Made by a program: the position numbers and the translations under genes
Shown: positions 32,654 through 45,300 of the stretch, one piece after another
How positions within the stretch are numbered: the stretch's first letter is position 1
Layout of the letters: each line of letters starts with the position of its first letter
NCBI GenBank assembly: GCA_011033025.1
Contig: WFMF01000120.1
Location: forward strand, 186,001-250,000
Length of the DNA stretch: 64,000 nucleotides
Source: Beroe forskalii
Lineage: Eukaryota > Ctenophora > Nuda > Beroida > Beroidae
Reading direction: 5' to 3'
Notes under the pieces: generated by a model
Seen by the model: only the letters and a program-made list of their open reading frames with translations
What the model was told of the DNA's origin: nothing
The model's database searches: none

Positions 32654-34130
32654 CTCACTGTCCATGCTGTGCACACGTTTCTAGATCGGAAGACGGAACT
32701 CTGGAGGGTAATGGGGTTAGGGTGATTCCATTGTGGTTATTGTCAGGACTTAAAACCACAGCGAGGGTTCTCAGCCTGACAGCTGTGGGAATGTCAGGAG
32801 TACCACGATTCATGGTAGAAATTATTCATAAAATTAGCAAGACTTTATAAGATGTTGCATAATAGTCGGGAATTGAATATTATTAAGAATATTAAAAATA
32901 AAAGCATTGCTAGGTACACCCTGAAATATATTTTTAGATTTTTATTAATTCTTTCCCAAGATAAATGCAATTTAATGAAAGTGCAGGTTGCCTTTTTTTC
33001 GTTCCCAGTCTTCGTAAGGATTGCAACGCACAACGCACACACCTTAGCGTCTTGCGAGTTTATTATGATCGGCATAAATTTCTTTAGTCACGTTTTTATT
33101 CAACTTAACAATTGTTTATCAGAATATTTATTATATTGAACAGCATGATCTATTCGTAGTGGGATTTTAAGCTACTCACACGCTCCTGTCAAACCATCAC
33201 TATCAGATTGAGAGCATGGGGAATGAGGATAGAAGTTCCATCTGTAAACTTTGGATTCTGTTTTATGGCTGTGCGTACGATAGAATTATAATTTTAGCTC
33301 GCATAATTCTCACGTATAATCCTCATACCCGGCTCAGAATATTTCCACCGCATTGTCCCACCTCACCTTTATAATCTGCCCTCTATTCCTCCCGGTCCCC
33401 GACCCCTGATCGGTATTTAATCCTAACCACTTAAGCCGCCATTATACCCTGAATGGGAAGCAGCGTCGTTTTCCAGACTCAATCCCCCACGCACATATGA
33501 GATTATTTCCTAAATCGTTATTGAATATATCGCTCACAATAATATGTGACATAGGCAAGGCAGTCATGCGATGTATCGCATCTTTAAAAGCTTAAAACGT
33601 TGCTGTGACTTCTCTCGATATTTATTTTTACAGAACCGTGCTTTCAAATAATTTTGATTGGTAGTTCTTGAACATAAATATTCATTAACTCAACCGCTAA
33701 GTATCATAGAGCAAGGTACACATGATTTTATTTCAAAATGAAAAGTTTAAACCATTTAATTGAAATTCACTTAATAAGTAAAGCCATTTATTTTGAATTT
33801 CGTACCTGGTTTTATTACTCTTGGCTTTACACTCACTCAGTAGTCATGTGTGGATATATACAAGACAAGGTATAATATAGGTAGGCTGACTGGTCTTTAA
33901 AGTTTTCTTTAGAAATTGTTTAAATTGGAACAGTCTCCCCAGCAAAAAGGTTTCAAATTTTTTCTCTGATTTGACCAAATAAGGTTAATTTTGATCTCGT
34001 TCCCAAAAAATTCTCATTAATGGTCAAATCAGATAAAAAGAGGAAACAGACTGTCATTTGATTCTAATTTCAGCGGCTATTCTATAGAACGCTGCAAGAA
34101 GCCCATGTGGAATAATTTGTGTAGCAATGA
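32654..34130. other. intergenic, nothing recognised
   Basis: AT-rich. Unsupported open frames only. Confidence 0.45.
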
Positions 34131-34135
34131 GGGAC

Positions 34136-34236
34136 ATCCGACCAATCAGAGCACCGGTTGACTGTGAGATCGACCAATCAGAGCACCGGTTGACTGTGAG
34201 ATCGACCAATCAGAGCACCGGTTGACGGTGAGATCG
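34136..34236. repeat. 3 x 32-bp repeat, each with CCAAT box
   Basis: Three copies of GACCAATCAGAGCACCGGTT + GACTGTGAGATC. Each holds CCAAT (NF-Y type) and the palindrome ACCGGT. It could be regulatory, but no promoter can be assigned. Confidence 0.8.
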
Positions 34237-34477
34237 CACTGTTATTGGCTCCATAACTCCGCAAACGATTTGAGATTTCCCAAACACCATGGGTAAACTT
34301 TCAAGCAGCCAGCAATACTTTGCACTCTTACCTGAACTGGTCAGACGAACAGGTCTCAGGAGGGCTGGGAAAGGAGCTGTGGTCAGGCAGATTTGAAGAA
34401 ATGCATCCACTTCATATCACTCTGGAGGGTCTCCGATTGCATGAATGCATTTAGATTTGGGGGTTAACAGCTCACGG

Positions 34478-34880
34478 TGCACTGACATAGCTCTCTGGCA
34501 CTGGAAGTAGCTGCTGAGCGGTACTGGCACTACTGGCAGTCTCTGACAGAGCTTTCTGACAGAGCTTTCTGACAGAGCTTTCTGACATAGCTTTCTGACA
34601 TAGCTCTCTGGCACTGACATAGCTCTCTGGCACTGGAAGTAGCTGCTGAGCGGTACTGGCACTACTGGCAGTCTCTGACAGAGCTTTCTGACAGAGCTTT
34701 CTGACAGAGCTTTCTGACATAGCTTTCTGACATAGCTCTCTGGCACTGACATAGCTCTCTGGCACTGGAAGTAGCTGCTGAGCGGTACTGGCACTACTGG
34801 CAGTCTCTGACATAGCTTTCTGACATAGCTCTCTGGCACTGGAAGTAGCTGCTGAGCGGTACTGGCAGTCTCTTGATGCT
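34478..34880. repeat. higher-order minisatellite (~140-bp unit built of 13-bp subunits)
   Basis: A long unit, TGACATAGCTCTCTGGCACT + GGAAGTAGCTGCTGAGCGG + TACTGGCACTACTGGCAGTC followed by three to five TCTGACAGAGCTT subunits, is repeated about three times with loss of subunits in the last copy. Confidence 0.9.
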
Positions 34881-36060
34881 GTGTCTCTGTGAACTGCTAG
34901 CGTCTGGCACGTAGGCCTCGTTTAGTACCTGAGCAGATTAGTTATTATATTGAAAAGCAAATGAAAGTACATCATCATGGTATCTTCCAAGATCCATCAC
35001 CACATTTAAACAGCTTTTTATTTGGAGAGAGTCCATTTTCATTTTGTCCACAGAGTCTAAAAGTCACGTTATAAAATAAAACACGTCATGAAATGGGTGA
35101 TTGGTTGAATAAAGTCCATGATTTGATTTCACCAACTGCTCCTACCAACGACAATTACCAGCCCCTCCCCTGGGAAATATTTCTAGAATTCTTCTCCGCC
35201 CAAGTAGCACATGCCAAGCACACAATCATAATTCAAACGCTATCAATTCCTCTTTCTAACCCGTCCCTATGACGTGGCACACGACCGCCTATCAGTCTCA
35301 CACGACCTCATCCAGAGCTTTCAGAACATCGACGCATGACGCACCATTGACCTACGTCTTACGACACTCTTACGTGTCTTGGCACTCAGTAACCTGGTCT
35401 TGCCACGCTGCACAGCCTTATATAGCGCGCTGGGTGTCGTAAACACGAGGTCTATAAAAGGAAGATACTGTAGTAGTGTAGTAATCATTACGTCTAGCAT
35501 GAGAATGGGTGTGCTTCACCCATATGTGTGCACAGTCACACTGCACATGCATCGACTGATAAAGTGATTGATAAAGAAGCGCATTTTACATTGCGTGCAA
35601 TTCAATTTTCATAGAATTTCTATCGTTTTTTACGTGTTTTAATCGATCGATCCATTGCACGCATACATGTACTTTGTCTTTAGACACGTCAGAAGAACTT
35701 GTGGAAGATATAAAACCCTCAGACAGCAGGGTTTATAAATTGTTAATGTAAACAATGCAGCTGGACATATTTAAAAGATTTAGAGTACGAGGCGAAGCCA
35801 AGCACTCCAAATCAATTCGCAGAGAGTTTGAGCGTCTAAAGTACTATAGTATAGTCGAACGGAACGAGAAAAATTGATGTTCGAGCTTTTATCTTTTAAG
35901 TTATCGCTTAAGAACTGGTTATCAGTCTTACCTCCGCTTCTCCAGGAGTTCAAAAATGAATCTAAACTTCACTGAGATGTTGCTTTCATCAAGCTCTAAA
36001 TATCCAGAAACTTTCATCAAGTTTCCTTAAAAACCTCGGGAATATGCGCTTCTTGAGTCT
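34881..36060. other. intergenic, nothing recognised
   Basis: No supported gene. A short ORF at 35379-35567 (+) lacks any motif. Confidence 0.45.
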
Positions 36061-36655
36061 ACATGTTTCAGTGTATGTATGCATGTTTGCATGTTTCAGT
36101 GTCTGTATGCATGTATGCATGTTTCAGTGTCTGTATGCATGTCTGTATGTTTCAGTGTCTGTATGCATGTATGCATGTTTCAGTGTCTGTATGCATGTCT
36201 GTATGTTTCAGTGCCTGTATGCATGTATGCATGTTTCAGTGTCTGTATGCATGTCTGCATGTTTCAGTGTCTGTATGCATGTATGCATGTTTCAGTGTCT
36301 GTATACATATATCTGAATGTTTCAGTGTCTGTATGTATGTATGCATGTTTTAGTGTCTGTATGTCTGCATGTTTAAGTGTCTGTATGCATATATCTGAAT
36401 GTTTCAGTGTCTGTATACATGTCAGCATGTTTCAGTGTCTGTATGCATGTCTGCATGTTTCAGTGTATGTATGTATGCATGTTTCAGTGTCTGTATGTCT
36501 GCATGTTTCAGTGTCTGTATGCATGTCTGCATGTTTCAGTGTCTGTATGCATGTATGCATGTTTCAGTGTCTGTATGCATGTATGCATGTTTCAGTGTCT
36601 GTATGCATGTTTCAGTGTCTGCATGCATGTTTCAGTGTCTGTATGCATGTCTGTA
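36061..36655. repeat. CATGTTTCAGTGTCTGTATG minisatellite
   Basis: About 25 copies of a 20-28 bp unit made of ATGTTTCAGTGTCTGTATGC plus a variable number of ATGTATGC or ATGTCTGC words. All three plus-strand frames are open, so the Cys/Met/Val-rich ORFs are artefacts. Every unit contains TTTCAG, an acceptor-like word. Confidence 0.9.
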
Positions 36656-37863
36656 TTCGTGATGTGTCTCGCTGACTGGTTACGCTCATTTACTACTGAG
36701 CTCAACTCCACTTACTCAATGCCCATATAAGGGTAAATAGCCCCCTACCCTCCGCTACCATCTAATAACATTTAGGATACCTCAGAGTTTTAGTCCAAGC
36801 ATCGCTGCTCGTTGACGACAGTGCAGCATATGACTTTCAGTTTAATATGAGGATCGTCTGCGTGTCGCTTTCAAAATTTGCTATACCACTTCAGAATTTG
36901 CTTCATGAGTTCAGAATTTCGTTAACGATTTCAGAATTGGATTCATCATTTCACAAATTGCATCAACAGAATAATTTTCTTCACGTTTTCAGAGTTTTCC
37001 TCGCTATGCTTCATCACATTATAAATCCTATCGATAGAATCCGTGACCAGTTTTAATGTGCGTCACATCAATTTAAATTCTTGACGGATTTGAATCATAC
37101 TTAGTCTGTTAGAATGAATTCATTTAATAATCCCAGTGACTTTCAAGTTAGGTATTCCTATTGTCGGTTTTTTAGGCTTAAATTATTATTAAATTCATTT
37201 AATCTCTTTTTTCATTAATTTTGACACTTGCATAAATCTATGAGCATGATAGGAGCATGATATGAGCAATGTATAATCAATGACACTTTTTCAATCCTAC
37301 ATATTTTGACATTTTCTTTGATTTTATTCTCGTCGGCTTTCATGCCAACAATTTACTTTGATCAGACCTGTCAGACTGCTTGACAGAAATTTTATTCGAT
37401 CGAATATGTAGATTGCCAAGATTTTCAAGCTTTTGCAGTAGGAACCACAAAACTTTAAGATTGAAGATTTAAGCTTTTCGTGACGGATTCACAGGTGCTC
37501 CAAATAGACTGAAGGATGATTTTCGCTTGAATGATAAAAGGGGTCTTGAAAAAGAGAGAAATACCAAAATTCTGCCATGCCAAATTTGACATCAAATAGA
37601 ACTCTGTCATCAAATAGCACTCTATGAAATGTGTTTGGTCATGGTTAATCACCATGAACTGAAGAAATTAGAGAAAAGTCACAAAATAAGCATGATAATT
37701 ACACACGATGAGTCAGGCTGACGATCAAAATCCGTCCAATATTGATCTTTTGAGCCCTTCAATGAATGACAAACTCATAGTCATTCTGACGCCTGAACGA
37801 CACTAAAATAAGATTTAGACCCGTTTCGACTCATCATTTGCATTCACATCCAGAATACCTTGT
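36656..37863. other. intergenic, nothing recognised
   Basis: AT-rich, no supported feature. Confidence 0.45.
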
Positions 37864-38168
37864 TGGCCTTTATTTAACCGGTCCTCAAGGAAAAAACGAC
37901 TTTGAAATTTTTGTCCAAAGGGCCGGTTGAAATTCACTGGAACGTCATTTTATAACACGATAATGACCTAAAACATAATATCAGACCGAAGTTTTGGTTT
38001 TTTGATGCAATTTATTAAGTTTGAAGGGGTTTAAGTGAATAATTGGTCATTTCAGAGCGAAAAAGTCCTTGATCTGGCTGAACCACTAGAATTTTTTTCC
38101 AAGGTGCCGGTTAAAATGGTTCAAAAATGATTCAATTTTGTCCATAGGGCCGGTTAAAAAGGCCGGAT
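37864..38168. mobile_element. candidate MITE with GGCCTTTNTTTAACCGG ends
   Basis: GGCCTTTATTTAACCGGTCC at about 37866 is matched by inverted GGGCCGGTTAAAAAGGCC at about 38148. Internal GGGCCGGTT words recur near 37920 and 38106. Non-coding. Confidence 0.5.
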
Positions 38169-38416
38169 AAAAAAAGGTCAGTAAGGTAACTCAATTCATT
38201 TCATAAAGTTTCTTCTATGATTTGAACCAATCATCAAAATAACTAGAAATAAGTAATAACTAGTGAGTATAGTTGCATTTGGCTAATTCATCTCTACAAA
38301 TGCCACTATACAAACCGGGAATGAGGATACTACTCAGCAGTTTTGATTCGAGTTCTTATCCCAATCAGTTAACCTCATATAAATTCTCTTTTAGCTCAAA
38401 AGGATCGGAGCTGAAA

Positions 38417-39870
38417 ATGGAGCTAGCTATGAACCAGAGCATGGTAGTGAAATGGACCTCGCTAAATGATGCGACAGGCCTGGTTCTAGGAGTAAAGATA
38501 ACCATCATACTGTTCTTGGTTTTCGTGTTTATTGAGGGTAAGAATTCATCGAATATTATCAAAAATATAATTATAATACGACTAATGATAATCATTCTGA
38601 AATTTAACTGCTATGGTTATTTTTATTTTACCTGATTTGGAAGTTGAAGGTTGAGAGAGATTGGTTGGGTCGGAAGGATGGTCTGATTCCAGACTCCATA
38701 CTGTGAAGCATGCACTTCAATTGCCATCTATTCCTATGAAAATATAGCCAATGTTAAACCCAGATTCAAAATTTAAAAATGGATTTTAGAAAAGGGTCAC
38801 GGAAAAGTACGAAACTTGTTCGACTTTGCCTTCAAGCGTTGATACTGTTACTAAAGCTTAAAATTTCAGAGTTTCAGTATTAGTATTACGGATTCCCTCA
38901 AAGTCAACAGAAGATACTCTTAAACTTATCCACTCACTGCCTCTCAGGGATAACGGGAACGGTTTTGTGATCCACGCGACGCAACAAAGCCACGTGTTCC
39001 GAGTGGACCGGAGTACGGTGGTTTTCATCCGACACCTGGCTATCACGGACCTGCTGTACGTGATTCTCAACACCCCTCCCCTCCTCCTGTTCCTGGTGAA
39101 CCTGACCAAGGGACCCCTCCCTGGAGAAGAAGAGGAGGAGGAGGTGTCATCTTACCACGCAGGACTGCAGCACGGAGTGGACAGTGCCTGCTACGTGTTG
39201 GGGAATGTCCATGATGCCATGGTCAGCTGCAACGTCATCTTCATCCTGGTGATCTCCTCAACAGATTCCTGAGGTGTCTGAAGCCCCTGCAGATCTCCAC
39301 TCTCACCCCCCGACAGGAGATCTGGTGTGTGGCGTGTTTCTGGGGGCTGCCCTCGCCCCCTCCTTCATCAAGATCATCCTACAGGTAGTGGGCTCCCTTC
39401 CTAAGTACCGACTAAACCTTCAGACTGGAAAGTGTGTGCTTGACTTGACAGGCAACTGGCAGACTTGTAATCTCGTCCTACAGTGTTCCGCCTTCGTCCT
39501 CATCTGTCTCTCAAACCTGGGTCTGCTCATTCTCTCCCTCAACCGACACTCTAGACTTCTCTCAAAACGTATGCGGAGTGTGCGGCTCCAAGCATTCCTC
39601 ATCACCGGCGGCATTTCCTGCATTTTCGTCATATCATGGCTGCCAGCGGTAGTGGAAACACTGTTGGCGTGGTTAGATGTGGGAGTGCCTCTTGAACTTA
39701 GCTACGCTACTCATCTATACATTTTCAATACCTTTTCTAACCCCATCTTCTACGCGTTCGCAAACTCAGGATATCAGAACTACCTCCAGTTTAGAGTTAA
39801 GTTTCTCAGACTAAAGATTCAGACGTCAATTTTAGCAGCGAGATTATGGATTAAAGGACTCTGGGATTGA
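38417..39870 (+). CDS. class A GPCR, two exons, apparent frameshifts
   Basis: Exon 1 (38417-38537) starts MELAMNQSMVVK and carries most of TM1 (VLGVKITIILFLVFVF); donor GAGG|GTAAGA. Exon 2 (38948-39870, acceptor CTGCCTCTCAG) encodes NGNGFVIH, TM2 (HLAITDLLYVILNTPP), an acidic first extracellular loop and TM3 with its loop Cys. The DRY-equivalent LNRFLRCLKP follows, then TM4, TM5 (LVLQCSAFVLICLSNLGLL), TM6 (ISCIFVISWLPAV) and TM7 with NPIFY (NPxxY). One-base frame breaks occur near 39253 and 39340, and the exon 1/exon 2 phase is off by one. All look like single missing bases, so this is either an assembly problem or a young pseudogene. Ligand unknown. Confidence 0.8.
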
Positions 39871-40386
39871 ATGGAATAGTACATATTTCACTCAAAGATG
39901 ACATTGACAGTGACAATGATGCTAACCAAATTCCAATTACCCTTGGGGCCCCAATAACTCTTCCAATTATAGATCACGTAGATGATCTTTAGATCATCTA
40001 TTTCTCTATTATACCAGTTTTCACAGATTTATAAATGCTATTTGAATATCAATTAATGATGTTTAATTGGCTGAAACCAATCATGAACTGCGTCTATTTG
40101 TTTAATCTCAACGAACTAAAAGTCTTTTAGATTCCGTTGATTTGGTATTTGGATTCTTGGCTCCCAGAACTAAAAGCAATGAGTATGGAAGTGGAAGTCG
40201 CTGAATTCTAATCATGAAACATCACGCTCTCCTTCCCAGGGAGCCATGCTCTCATGATAAACAAACCTTAGAGTTTTATAAGTGAACGTGGGAACGTAGT
40301 TACCGAGTGATGCGGTCTAGAGTCACACACTCACACAGCTACTCCAATATTATGTTATGAGATCATGGTAGAGGGGCGACATTTTC
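39871..40386. other. intergenic / 3' flank of GPCR
   Basis: No further gene. Contains a small palindrome, AGATCACGTAGATGATCT, around 39977-40000. Confidence 0.4.
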
Positions 40387-40790
40387 TCAAATTGAAATAA
40401 CCCGCACTGTCACAATATTAAGGGAATAACCTGTCCAATGGAGACGGGTGGGAAGACAGAAGTGGAAGTTAAAATTGCATTTGTGAGTGGTTACTGGTTT
40501 GACAAGCGCATTCACATCATGGCAGAAACGTTCCAATACGATGGTCAAATTCCGGTAAATGGGGGAGTTGAACTGGAAAACTGTGAAAGTTAATATGATT
40601 GAAGTGAATATCATGGTAGTTAAAGATTCCTGAAAGGGGAGGGAGGCCTCAGGTAAACCTGATTTCATGCGTCGTTTGACAATGTTTCGCATATGGGCAA
40701 TGGCTGAAAGATTAGATACTCTGTTGGCCACATTGCAAATTCTCAATCCTCACCACAGTCAAAAACTGCACAACCAGCTTCAAGTTCACT
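40387..40790 (-). pseudogene. possible GPCR fragment (end of TM5, TM6, part of TM7)
   Basis: Downstream of an acceptor-like CTCTTACAG (about 40791), the minus strand encodes VNLKLVVQFLTVVRI. After a frame change it gives NIVKRRMKSG (a basic ICL3-like segment), a hydrophobic TM6-like MIFTSIILTFTVFQFNSPI with the expected Pro, and VNALVKPVT resembling a degenerate NPxxY. It stops at 40387. No other GPCR exons were found upstream. Could be a relic of a third receptor or coincidence. Confidence 0.35.
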
Positions 40791-42014
40791 CTGTAAGAGA
40801 GCATGAATCAAGTTTCACTCCATTAGTCCATTGAAATTTGTAATCTGTATTTCCCATAAAACTCGTTATTAGTAAATCTAAAATTGTCAATTTGAATTTC
40901 GATTAGAAACTCCGGTTTTAACTTATATTATAAGTATTGACTTTGAGGAATCCATGAGAAAAGAAGAGGAGAGACGTAATGTGAAATTAATATAAAAATT
41001 AAATTATTAAACAAAATATTTTAACAATAATACTCTCTTATAATCATCAAAATATCTCTATGTCAGAGTTTAGAAAATAACTTAGTTACAAGTTTTATTT
41101 CTTCCTCAGGGATAAAATCTGCAAAAATCAAGAATTAGGAACCTCTCATTTATCCACTCAAGTCAATTAGTTCATATCCTATTTCGTTGCAATGTGGATA
41201 GTGCAATAAAGGCTGAAAATATATATGAGGGTCGAAAATAAAACTTGAAGAATAAGAAGCTTATAATCAGGTGACCGACTCAATTCAATAAAATTAAGAA
41301 ACGGAAAGGTTGCGAGATCATGAAAGGTGAAAAGGTATAGCAATCCTATGATATCAAAATGAATCATTTAATACTGAAAATAATACTATTTATAATAATC
41401 ATATGAGTAAGTTCTAATAAAATAAGGAATATTATACAAAACGAGGGACATTTGACAGAGTTGACACTCCAAGCCGCAAGGAAATGCCTTTAATAAATTC
41501 ACTTTTTATTATTTGTGCCCATTTTTTATAATATCGAAATAATCAATTATGGTCCTAACCATAATTAACATGATATTATTTTTATGGTTTTGTATAGAAA
41601 GCAGTTTGACTTAATGAGACTCATGGCTTATAAAACATATAATTTAAATTGTAAATGGACTTGATTGAATGAGGGAAATGTAAAATGTTTCATAATAAAA
41701 TGGAGGGTTAATTAATATATGAAATATAGTTTGATGATAGATCGATTAAACGTTAAATTGCTCAATAACTTAAAATATAGCACACTCTCACGTTCCTCTA
41801 TATAGTCAGCTGACATCAGACGATATAATAACATTTATAATTTCTCTCTAAAAATTAGTTTGCTTTTTCCGAGCATCATCATATTCATGCTGTAAAACAC
41901 ATTCTATCACACGCAGGATACAAACACACGAATCTCTGTCCTTGGATATTTCAAGCTATATTCCTTCCTCCTATACACAGTGACAGCCTCAGTCACAGCA
42001 CCAGTGACTATCAG
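40791..42014. other. plexin 3' UTR / intergenic, AT-rich
   Basis: Lies downstream of the plexin stop codon. The nearest minus-strand AATAAA-like signals are about 41500-41505. No other gene seen. Confidence 0.4.
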
Positions 42015-42376
42015 CTACACCTTCACCAGGTCAAAGCGCGTGCTATCCGAGTGTTCGAGTCCGTTGTCGGCAATCCCCACGAACTGGTCCGCGAGGTCGG
42101 TGAGGCCCTTGTCCATGAGGGCCTCCCTAACCTCCTCGCTGAACCTGCACGAGTAGTTGAAGAGCTCGTAGAGTGCCGAGCGCCGGACGATGGCCGTGTT
42201 GGTCTTGTTCTTGGTGAAGGCGGACTCCACCTCCGCCTCCCCCACGGGCCGGCAGGTCTGTATCTCTCCGTAAAACTCCCTGACATGCTGCTTGTAGGTG
42301 GGGATCTCCTTGCAGTAGAGGAGGCGTGAGGACTGAGATGTCTTGTCTATCATCATGTCTTCGTAATAGGTGGCGT
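42015..42376 (-). CDS. plexin terminal exon
   Basis: Acceptor GTGCCCCTCAG; one leftover base from the 48163 exon completes Asp. Encodes [39 protein letters not shown] and [10 protein letters not shown], ending FDLVKV and TAG at 42015-42017. [11 protein letters not shown] is the plexin C-terminal signature. Confidence 0.97.
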
Positions 42377-45300
42377 CTGAGGGGCACACGGTTATTCAAG
42401 GGAGGAAATGTAGGGTGGGGTGGCGATGATATGCAATGGCGAATGAGCAAATGAGCAGCTGAGTTGGTGATAAGTTGGGGTTCCAAAACATTGATGTTAG
42501 ATTGCTCCGAGGTGGCAATGCTCTGAAGTGACAACTGGCCATGAGTTGTAGTGGGTTGGGTGCAGTGGGTTTTGAGAGGCAATGGGCTAATGGGAAGATA
42601 GCTAAGTGACGGGCTTGGTGAAAACGTTTCTCAGTTCACTGAGAAACGATCAACCCGATGTCCTCTTGATTCTCATAACAAAATGGTAGTTTCACAAAGG
42701 CTGATGTTCTTGCTATACAGCTTTAATAAAGTTTACTTTCATCTACAGCCTTTTCGGATATCCCATCTGACATCAGCTGACATCATATTCTCTTCTGAGG
42801 GCCTTGCAATGCAATAGTTTCAAACATTATTGAAGTTCTGTCCGGAATGTTGATTATGATGCAGCATGCTGATTGGGCAGTGTCGTGGGCATTGAGTCGT
42901 GAGGTAAATCAAGTCAAGTAGTTTCCATTTGGAATGATATGTAAGCATTTAGTCCGACGTTAATGGGTGTTAAGAGTATTTAACATTTTATAGAAAATTC
43001 GAAGGTCAGTACGTATACATTAAAGAGGTATTTACTTGTGTTGCCTGAGATAAATCTCGCTCAATCTTCTTGCAGAACCGGGTAAACATGACTTGTACCT
43101 AATCTAATGAGTAATCTATGACTTACAGGATTCCAAAATAAGAGTGTATTAGACCGAGGGCAGCAAAAGAATTCTGGTAAAAATGTTGAAAAGATGATTT
43201 CGCTGTAAATTTTCACTGTCATTAGTCAATGGCCATAGTTTTTTAAAGGATGAATAGGTACTTGATCTTAACTTGATGTGCCAATCAATAAATCAAGGGT
43301 CATATGAGACCACAGGTAGAGTAACAAGTGCCAGAAGTGGTGTCAAGCTCAGCCGTTCCGCTACTCAGGTTGCACCCTAACATGCGGTGCGTCGGGTGGT
43401 GTCAAGCATCGTTACACATTGCGATGAAAAGTATAAATACACCGCTCCCCTGAACGGTTTATCATCAATCGTCAATTTACAGTTTACTCCAGTCAACTAA
43501 ATCAAGAACCCGACTCAACATGTACTACAGCAGTGAATACAGTGAACCCTCATTCTTCTACCCAGATACCATCTACCAATCTTACCCTGTTGAAGCAGCT
43601 CTCCCTGAATCCATCTACCAACCTTACCCTCTCCGATGCCTCTTCTTGATGCCAACTGGGCCGTCCCCTTTCCTTCAGTTTTGCCTTCCCTGACAAAGAA
43701 TCTGCAACTGAAGTCCATGTGGCTGAAGCTCAAGAAAGCTATACTGCTGACGAAGTCACTTCTCATAACCCTGACTTCTCCTGCTTCCTTGAACAGACTG
43801 CCACCCAACCAGTTGACTCCACACCCAGTCCTCAGAGTGGTCCTGAAACCGAACCTTGTGGAACACCATCAGTCAACCAGCCGGAACCATGCATTCAACA
43901 ACCTCCCTCCCCAGTCCTTCCTTCTTCCCCAGCAATCACATCCAAGATGTTCCTCACAGCCCAATCCCTCCATGACAGACAGCAATGGGAGGAACTGAAG
44001 GACTACATCACTGATACCTGCTTCCCAACCTCAGAACACTCCGCTCTACAGACCCTCTACTACGAGTCTGTCTACGAGCTGTACAGGACAGAGCGCCGCC
44101 TCAGACGCCTCACTCCACCTCAGAGATACCGACTGAGGAAGAGCAACCCCCTGCCAGCTTCCATCTCGGAGTCAAGTTCAGTGCCAACAACCACTTTGAC
44201 GATAACACCAGATCTCTGCTGGAAGCTGTGTTCAAGAGGAGCAAACACCTGACTCCTGAGCTGGTCAACAATCTGATGGAGAACACTGGGCTATCAGCAA
44301 GGCAGATCAAGAACTACTTCAAGAACAAGAGGAGCAGAAAGTGAACATTTGTGTTGGTTTTGAGTGTTGGTTTTGAATATTAATTTTATTTCAATAAACC
44401 TCTGAATTAAAATCTGACTTATGACTTTACAACAGTAAAATACATCATTGGGGAACTCTCGCTTCATGAAATCTTCAAATTAAATCAAGATGTGTTTTCG
44501 GGTGAGTTGAGGAAGATGACTGTGTTGAGGAAGACGACTGTGTTGAGGAAGACGACTGTGTTGAGGAAGATGACTGTGTTGAGGAAGATGACTGTGTTGA
44601 GGAAGATGACTGTGTTGAGGAAGATGACTGTGTTGAGGAAGATGACTGTGTTGGAAGATGACTGTGTTAATGCCATAAGTTATGGCACCGCTGAGGACTG
44701 ACTCTAGAGATCTATGGCAATCAATGTTCAAAGCAAACGGCGCTAAATCATGAACTTTTGATGGCCAAACTTTTTGGTGTTTGAAGAATTATCATGGTTT
44801 GATAACTTATAGACTTACCAATGAAAGTCTGTGCAAGGATTTTTTTTTATATTTTCCAAGGAATTTTCAAATATAATTTGTAACAAATGCATTGTTATTC
44901 AAATCGTACATACTCAAAAGCATGTTAATGGTTACTGAGTAGGTGATGCGGTGATAAGTTGAGCATGTGATCAGATTAAAATATGGCCCTGGATAACAAG
45001 GTGTGGGCTGTGAGTGAAAAAAGCTGATGAAAAGCCTGAATCACCGTGCTCTAACTGAGAAGGGGGTGAACAGGAGTCAAAGGGAAGGTGGGGTAAGGAG
45101 TGGGGGATAGAATACCTGACACCATACTCAAAGCAACGAAGTAAAGCGACAAGTGAGGCGGGGTGGTCGAAGCAGATGCTGAGGAGCAAAGCAATGGGTG
45201 AAGCAGAAAGTGAGGCGTGATGGTCAAAGAGGATGCTTAGGAGCGAGGGGTGAAATGGTAATTGAGGCGGGATGGTCAAAGAGGATGCTGTGGAGCGAAG

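Noticed and set aside
36044-36730. Cys/Met/Val repeat proteins of up to 198 codons
   Set aside because: All three plus-strand frames are open because of the repeat unit; no signal of codon selection and no stable reading frame.
42023-42286. Arg/Ser/Pro-rich 87-codon frame overlapping the last plexin exon
   Set aside because: Shadow frame of a confidently identified exon; the plexin frame has the homology and the stop.
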